From the NCBI RefSeq assembly GCF_019599465.1, contig NZ_RKLR01000018.1, positions 1 to 63,227 of the forward strand: 63,227 nt of DNA, in the 5' to 3' direction. The stretch's first letter is position 1, and every line of letters begins with the position of its first letter. A program made the position numbers and the translations under genes. Below, piece after piece: positions 59,176-63,227 of the stretch. The notes under the pieces were generated by a model that saw nothing but the letters and a program-made list of their open reading frames with translations, searched no databases and was not told the DNA's origin. The stretch is from Haloarcula rubra. Its GTDB lineage: Archaea; Halobacteriota; Halobacteria; Halobacteriales; Haloarculaceae.

Positions 59176-59613
59176 ATGGTCACTGTCACGGGCCCGTGGT
59201 CCACGGACGAACTCACCGACTTCCTCGAAACGACGGCGGTGCCGATTCGACTGGGCTGTCGACGGCCGAAGGGCGACCCGTGGATGCTGTCGCTGTGGTA
59301 TCGCTACGAGGACGGCGCGATACAGTGTGCGACCGCCGCCGACGCCGACGTCGTCCGCTATCTGGAGTACGACGACGTCGTCAGTTTCGAGGTGTCGACC
59401 AACGACCCGCCCTACCGTGGCGTCAGAGGCAACGGGACCGCGTCGGTCGCGCCGGACGAAGAGAAGGAGACGCTCCGGGCCCTCATCGACCGGTACCTCG
59501 ACGGGACCGACTCGCCGCTGGCCGAGCGACTGCTCTCCCCAGACCGTCGCGAGGTGACCATCACGATTGCGCCGGACCGGTTGCACTCGTGGGACTACAG
59601 CGGCCGGATGTGA
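59176..59613 (+). CDS. Pyridoxamine-5'-phosphate-oxidase-family flavoprotein
   Basis: A 145-residue split-barrel protein: TDFLETTAVPIRLGCRRPKGDPWMLSLWYRYEDGAIQCATAADADVVRYL, VSFEVSTNDPPYRGVRGNGTASV. This matches the FMN-binding PNPOx-like group; the family includes enzymes and heme/F420 binders. Specificity is not readable. No partner gene is obvious. Confidence 0.85.
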   Translation: MVTVTGPWSTDELTDFLETTAVPIRLGCRRPKGDPWMLSLWYRYEDGAIQCATAADADVVRYLEYDDVVSFEVSTNDPPYRGVRGNGTASVAPDEEKETLRALIDRYLDGTDSPLAERLLSPDRREVTITIAPDRLHSWDYSGRM

Positions 59614-59657
59614 GGCGATGCGTCGGGGCTTTGTGGCTGGCCGTCGTACACCCGTCG

Positions 59658-60074
59658 ATGGCACCCGACCCGTCGGTCGTTCGCTCGCTGGCCGTCAGCG
59701 CAGAGGACCTCGTCGCGGCACTGGAGGCGAACACACGAGACGGTCCGGAGACGGTGCTCCGGGCCACGCCGCCGTACAGCGGGCGGATGCGGGCCCGTCT
59801 CCACGTGGTACAGGCGGACGGAGGCGACGACGAGACGCTCCACGTCGCCCCGGAGCGACTGGTGGCCGACACGGCACCCCCCTATCCGACGCCCGACGAC
59901 ACCGCCGACGAGCTCCGCGCCGGCGAGGAGACGACATACTCCGTCGAGCGCCATCGGACGTATCACGAACGGCGCGTCGACGAGTGGCGAGCGGAGATAC
60001 TCGACCACGTCGTCGAGACGGTGACGGTGGCGGCCGTGGACCACGAACTTACCGGCTCTCTATTGGGCCCGTGA
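59658..60074 (+). CDS. Haloarchaeal hypothetical protein (138 residues)
   Basis: A 138-residue charged protein: VRSLAVSAEDLVAALEANTRDGPETVLRATPPYSGRMRARLHVV, then ADTAPPYPTPDDTADELRAG, RTYHERRVDEWRAEILDHV. I do not recognise the family. It is 44 bases from the preceding flavoprotein gene on the same strand, so it could share its transcript. The ATG was chosen as the first Met of the conserved-looking part. Confidence 0.6.
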   Translation: MAPDPSVVRSLAVSAEDLVAALEANTRDGPETVLRATPPYSGRMRARLHVVQADGGDDETLHVAPERLVADTAPPYPTPDDTADELRAGEETTYSVERHRTYHERRVDEWRAEILDHVVETVTVAAVDHELTGSLLGP

Positions 60075-60277
60075 AAAACGGCGTCGTACGTACCGGTCCG
60101 TAGTGCTATGGAATCGTTATCTACGGAGTGAGAGCGGTTTCTAAAAGGTCTCCGTGTCTCTAATCGAGTCGTGAAACGTCGGGTCGTCTCGGAGCCTGGC
60201 GTGAAACGAGACGAAATAGGTCGAACGCTCTCGCAGTTATAAGCCGGTCTCCGTGCTACGAGGAGGCAAGTCACCCC

Positions 60278-60520
60278 ATGTCGAGTTCGTCAGCACACGA
60301 ACTGTTCGCCCGCCTCGACGAAACGGTCCCGAACGTTCCCCAGACCCTCCTGGAGTCCCTCCGTGGCATCGCCTTCTGGACAGCCATCGCCCTCCCGTTC
60401 CTCTACCTCCCGTTACTCGCGTCGGGTCTCGAAACCCCGGCCGTCAGGACGGCCTTCGCCGCACTGGTCGCTTGCAACGCTGTCGCGTTGCTCCTCGGTC
60501 ACTCGTACGCCCGCGAGTGA
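60278..60520 (+). CDS. Small two-helix membrane protein (80 residues)
   Basis: An 80-residue protein with a 25-residue polar start, then helices IAFWTAIALPFLYLPLLAS and AFAALVACNAVALLLGHSY. Ribosome-binding GAGGAGG lies 12 bases before the ATG, and a TATA-like GTTATAAG near 60236. Unknown role. Confidence 0.6.
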   Translation: MSSSSAHELFARLDETVPNVPQTLLESLRGIAFWTAIALPFLYLPLLASGLETPAVRTAFAALVACNAVALLLGHSYARE

Positions 60521-60615
60521 GCGACGGCGGGAGTGGCCTCTCTCGGCCCCATCGCGGCGTTTCACTCGGTGAGTCGGGACCACATATTTATAATCCCAGT
60601 CGTCTAAGAGGTGAT

Positions 60616-61278
60616 ATGGCCGCTTACGGCCGGCCGACCCTACGAGATTTGTTCGACGAGTCACCGACGCCGCACATCGCGCACCCCCCTCGTAGCCACC
60701 ATCGGGATTTCTACATCGCCACAGACGGGTCCTACCGACAGCACGGCATCGACCCCGTCGCGGGCGATGGTCGCCCGACGGAACGAGGTGGCCTCGGCGT
60801 CGTCGTCGAGACGTTGGACGGCGAGCGAGTCGTTCGCCTCTCGGTGCCGGACAACGCGCCGGACAACAACGTCGCCGAGTATCGGGCGCTCCACCTCGGG
60901 CTGGACGTCCTCGCGACACGGGCCCCGGCGGACGCCCGCATCGGCCTGCTCATCGACCACGACCAGCTCGCCGAGAACGTCAACGCCGAGGTACTGGCGA
61001 CACACGGATCGGCCTACGACCCGCCCCACAGCGTCTCGGTGCCGCCGGCGACGGGGCTCCACTGGCGGGGGATTCAGGCCCGCGTCAACAGTTTCGGCGA
61101 GGTTCGGGCGGCCCGCATCTCGAGCGACCGGAACCCGGCCCACCCGCTCGCCAACGCGCCGGACCAGTACGCGCACGTCAACGGCGAGCCGGACCGCTGT
61201 GTCCTCCCGCAGACCACGTCGACGGACGAACGCGTGCCGCCGCCCTCCCGGTCCGAGCGCGGCGGCGCTTCGGACTGA
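60616..61278 (+). CDS. RNase H-fold protein (RNase HI-like)
   Basis: A 220-residue protein. The RNase H core is readable: FYIATDGSYRQ (first Asp), RGGLGVVVETLDG, NNVAEYRALHLGLDVL (Glu), IGLLIDHDQLAENVN (second Asp), and a final ISSDRNPAHPLAN (His/Asp candidates). The first 40 residues are an extension. It should cleave RNA in RNA-DNA hybrids if active. A TATA-like TATTTATAAT (60584-60593) is centred about 26 bp before the ATG; GAGGTGAT also precedes it. Confidence 0.75.
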   Translation: MAAYGRPTLRDLFDESPTPHIAHPPRSHHRDFYIATDGSYRQHGIDPVAGDGRPTERGGLGVVVETLDGERVVRLSVPDNAPDNNVAEYRALHLGLDVLATRAPADARIGLLIDHDQLAENVNAEVLATHGSAYDPPHSVSVPPATGLHWRGIQARVNSFGEVRAARISSDRNPAHPLANAPDQYAHVNGEPDRCVLPQTTSTDERVPPPSRSERGGASD

Positions 61279-61365
61279 ATCGTCGCGAGGCACCACCCAC
61301 ACGCCCGGGACCGTGAGCCGACGACGACGGACTCTTCGTACGCTTATACGACACCTAATCGACCG

Positions 61366-62265
61366 TCACGCATCGCCTTCGAGCGACCGCCAGCGCCACG
61401 ACGGCGTCCAGTCGAACAGCCGTTCCGCCTTCGAGGTGTCGACCAGTGCGGTGTGGTCGGAGAGGTCCGCCCGAACTTCGGCGTCGGGGAACAGGTCGGC
61501 GACTACCGCCTCCGTCGGCGTCGCGGCACTCGTGTCGGGGGCCGACACCCACACGCGTTCGTGGCCGTCGAACGTCGCCTCGACGGTGCGCCGGACGAGG
61601 TCAACCACGTCCGAGACGTGCGCGTAGGTGAACAGGGTGTTGCGCTGTGTGTGGAGTGCGTCGGCCGCCCGGAGGCCGTCGAGCGTTCGGTCGGCCTCGA
61701 CGAACGCCTCGCGGGCCATCTCGTCGTCGACCACCCACGGGAACCGCAGGGAGGTGACGGTCCGCGGGCGGTCGTCGGCCCGTCGCGCGAACCCGTCTGC
61801 GATAGTCTCCAGCGTCTGCTTGCCCACCCCGTAGGACGTCGACGGGGTGAGTCGGTGGGACTCGTCGACCGGGAGGTAGTCGACGGTGATTGGGTCAGGT
61901 TCGAAGCCGCCACCGATGGCGCTGAAACTCGACGCGAGCGTCACCGTCTCGACACCGAGTTCGCCGGCGGCCTCTAACACGTGGTAGGTGGACATGGCGT
62001 TGCTCTCGAACGTGCGGTACCCCGGCGTTCGCTCGGGCGTCGGGAGCATCCCGAGGTGGACGACGGCGTCGGCGTCGCTCTTCGCGAGCGACCCGTACAC
62101 CTCGCCGGCCTCCAGCAAGTCCGTCGTCAGATACGCGTCCGAGTGTGACTCGTCGGGTTTCCCGCGAGAGAGGTTGACGGTGCGATACCCCTCCGAACCG
62201 AGGTGTTCGAGGACGGCTTCGCCGACCCGACCGTTGCCGCCGGTGACCGCGACTGTCTCGGGCAT
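61366..62265 (-). CDS. NAD(P)-dependent epimerase/dehydratase (extended SDR)
   Basis: A 299-residue SDR: VAVTGGNGRVGEAVLEHL (GxxGxxG), VVHLGMLPTP, FESNAMSTYHVLEAA, VTLASSFSAIGGG, YGVGKQTLET (YxxxK catalytic), SLRFPWVV. It is a sugar-nucleotide epimerase/dehydratase-like or related reductase; substrate unknown. Complete catalytic triad Ser-Tyr-Lys. A palindromic GTATAA-G-TTATAC (62353-62365) lies about 90 bp upstream and may include its promoter. Confidence 0.87.
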   Translation of the reverse strand: MPETVAVTGGNGRVGEAVLEHLGSEGYRTVNLSRGKPDESHSDAYLTTDLLEAGEVYGSLAKSDADAVVHLGMLPTPERTPGYRTFESNAMSTYHVLEAAGELGVETVTLASSFSAIGGGFEPDPITVDYLPVDESHRLTPSTSYGVGKQTLETIADGFARRADDRPRTVTSLRFPWVVDDEMAREAFVEADRTLDGLRAADALHTQRNTLFTYAHVSDVVDLVRRTVEATFDGHERVWVSAPDTSAATPTEAVVADLFPDAEVRADLSDHTALVDTSKAERLFDWTPSWRWRSLEGDA

Positions 62266-62465
62266 ACGTCGTCAGTGAGAGGCCGGAGGGAAAACCTCCG
62301 TGACGAGTGTCCGTCTGCATATCATCGTGACAGGTCGCGAGGGTTTAGCACCGTATAAGTTATACAGACGTTCGTACGTGACTTCGAGAACGTTCCCCCA
62401 ACGTCACACAGCTCAAACTTTAACTTGGAGTGGCTGTATAATACCGACTGGGAGGTGACAGAGAG
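62266..62465. promoter_or_regulatory. Divergent promoter region with GTATAA-G-TTATAC palindrome
   Basis: A perfect 13-bp palindrome at 62353-62365 could work as TATA box in both directions or as an operator. A second TATA-like TGTATAATA (62430-62438) predicts a short leader for the rightward small membrane gene, whose ATG follows GGAGGTGA at 62451-62458. No gene is seen in between. Confidence 0.4.
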
Positions 62466-62708
62466 ATGAGTACCAGTAGCAGCAGGACTCACGGTTCAGA
62501 CGGACAGTACGCGGACCGAACGACACCGATTCCGTCGGTCTCTCGGTACGACTTCGTACTCGCACTCATCCCCACGGCGTTCCTGCTGACGGTCGTCGTC
62601 GCCGGACTGGCCGACGTGGCGGTTCCGAAAGCGCTCGCCGCCGGGTCGGTGGTGGCGCTGACGGCCGTCGTCGACGCCCTCTTTCTCAACCCACCGACAG
62701 GTGGGTGA
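62466..62708 (+). CDS. Small membrane protein (80 residues), unknown
   Basis: An 80-residue protein with a polar, Ser-rich N-terminus (about 30 residues) and two membrane helices (VLALIPTAFLLTVVVAGLA and ALAAGSVVALTAVVDALFL). Its own promoter and ribosome-binding site are visible. Function unknown; similar small two-helix proteins occur in many haloarchaea. Confidence 0.6.
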   Translation: MSTSSSRTHGSDGQYADRTTPIPSVSRYDFVLALIPTAFLLTVVVAGLADVAVPKALAAGSVVALTAVVDALFLNPPTGG

Positions 62709-62789
62709 CCACGGAACCACCCTACGTCGCGGTCCGTAGCGGAGCGACTGGCGCCGCGACACAGTGACCGGTGAAGCGATGAGCGTCGC

Positions 62790-62840
62790 GTCGCCGTGCT
62801 ACTCCTGTTGGGCGTCCACCACGGCGACGCCAGCGAGATT
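62790..62840 (-). pseudogene. Decayed duplicate of the malic enzyme 3' end
   Basis: A 51-base stretch matches bases 62926-62976 with three mismatches. Its minus-strand frame still reads NLAGVAVVDAQQE and TAG, identical to the last codons of the gene to the right. No upstream coding part is retained. It looks like a scar from a tandem duplication or recombination. The two copies flank a hairpin region. Confidence 0.6.
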
Positions 62841-62845
62841 ACCGA

Positions 62846-62906
62846 CCACCTTTTTCGTCGTCGGGTGTGCTCACTCCGTTCGCACACCACGCCTCGAAAA
62901 ACGTGG
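62846..62906 (-). terminator. Nested hairpin downstream of malic enzyme
   Basis: Outer arms 62846-62857 and 62895-62906 pair over 12 bases with one mismatch and include T5/A5 runs. They enclose a 7-bp hairpin (62864-62870 with 62882-62888) whose loop reads CGAACGGAGTGAG on the minus strand. The location, about 30 bases after the malic enzyme stop, suits transcription termination; the poly-T of the archaeal signal is present only as T5. Confidence 0.45.
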
Positions 62907-62934
62907 GCGAAAAAGCGGCGACTCCGTCGCCGTG

Positions 62935-63227
62935 CTACTCCTGTTGAGCGTCCACCACGGCCACGCCAGCGAGGTTGACGATGTCCTTGACCTCGTCGCC
63001 GCGCTGGATGACGTGGACTGGTTTGTCCATGCCGACGAGCATCGGGCCTATGGCTTCGGCGCCGCCGAGTCGCTGGAGGAGTTTGTAACCGATGTTCCCG
63101 GCTTCGAGGTTCGGGAAGACGAGGACGTTCGCAGGGTCCTCGAGTTCGGAGAACTCGTAGGTGGTGTTGAGGATGTCCTCGACGACGGCCGTGTCGGCCT
63201 GCATCTCCCCGTCGACCGGGAAGTCCA
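62935..63227 (-). CDS. maeB: NADP-dependent malic enzyme, C-terminal part (partial)
   Basis: The frame enters from the right edge of the window and codes 96 residues, ending in ...DAQQE. It holds DFPVDGEMQADTAV, VLVFPNLEAGNIGYKLLQRLGGAEAIGPMLVGMDKPVHVIQRGDEVKDIVNLAGVAVVDAQ: this is the phosphate-acetyltransferase-like domain that follows the malic enzyme in MaeB. A stand-alone phosphate acetyltransferase has the same domain, but haloarchaea mainly have the fusion. The start is outside the window. Confidence 0.82.
   Translation of the reverse strand, partial: DFPVDGEMQADTAVVEDILNTTYEFSELEDPANVLVFPNLEAGNIGYKLLQRLGGAEAIGPMLVGMDKPVHVIQRGDEVKDIVNLAGVAVVDAQQE

Noticed and set aside
1-63227. CRISPR array or rRNA genes.
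   Set aside because: No regularly spaced repeats and no conserved rRNA segments were seen.

Overview
The window reads as the chromosome of a haloarchaeon (class Halobacteria). It is GC-rich and codes very acidic proteins. Many genes have a TATA-like element about 26 bp before the start codon (leaderless transcripts). It carries typical haloarchaeal families: two-PhoU and TrkA/TrkH clusters, a HalX response regulator, PGF-CTERM-type surface protein, RadB, Cdc48, B12-dependent RNR, a split trpDFEG operon and an intron-bearing elongator tRNA-Met. A Haloarcula-like relative is plausible, but I cannot fix the genus. No rRNA or CRISPR array was seen.

Region 1 (1-7.9 kb) is an integrated accessory element whose left end lies outside the window. 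It holds the 3' end of an IS630-type transposase, a winged-helix repressor with a palindromic operator, an acidic protein overlapping an SF1 helicase, a PrimPol-type primase, a 51-residue protein, a tyrosine integrase and its ribbon-helix-helix partner. This looks like a plasmid- or provirus-derived replication and integration module; no capsid gene is visible. Its right edge lies between the integrase operon and 8.2 kb.

Region 2 (8.2-13.8 kb) is a three-gene overlapping operon resembling AddAB/RexAB. Two consecutive reading frames together look like one AddB-type scaffold split between its helicase-like halves. They are followed by a large AddA-type UvrD helicase with a C-terminal PD-(D/E)XK nuclease.

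Region 3 (13.8-22.8 kb) is envelope and transport: a DUF4350-type membrane protein and S49 (SppA-like) peptidase operon, a PKD-repeat surface protein, a Tat-exported polysaccharide deacetylase, and an amino-acid permease fused to UspA domains with a separate UspA. Region 4 (22.9-30.7 kb) is an ion-homeostasis block: trkA, trkH, a small winged-helix regulator, a second trkH, two PhoU paralogues and an MscS channel. Region 5 (30.8-39.7 kb) holds radB, an unknown gene, larC, UspA, cdc48, a CBS protein with a ribosome-hibernation-like C-terminus, a single-domain lycopene cyclase and two HTH regulators. Region 6 (39.9-47.8 kb) has tRNA-Val(GAC), the trpDFEG operon behind a TGTAC-N6-GTACA palindrome, and nrdJ. 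Region 7 (47.9-63.2 kb) has a sulfite-oxidase-family molybdoenzyme, a 40-residue zinc-finger protein, a five-PAS histidine kinase, a TVP38-type membrane protein, tRNA-Met, several oxidoreductases, a response regulator, small membrane proteins, an RNase H-like protein and the 3' end of a malic enzyme gene.

The most interesting signals are the AddAB-like operon with a split B half; the replication module of the mobile element; short upstream reading frames whose stop codons overlap the starts of trkH2 and nrdJ; a family of intergenic hairpins with a shared loop; a partial copy of the tRNA-Met 3' end that may be an integration scar; a decayed duplicate of the malic enzyme 3' end; and a nested hairpin downstream of cdc48 that could be a small RNA. 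All are from reading the sequence only; no database search was run.
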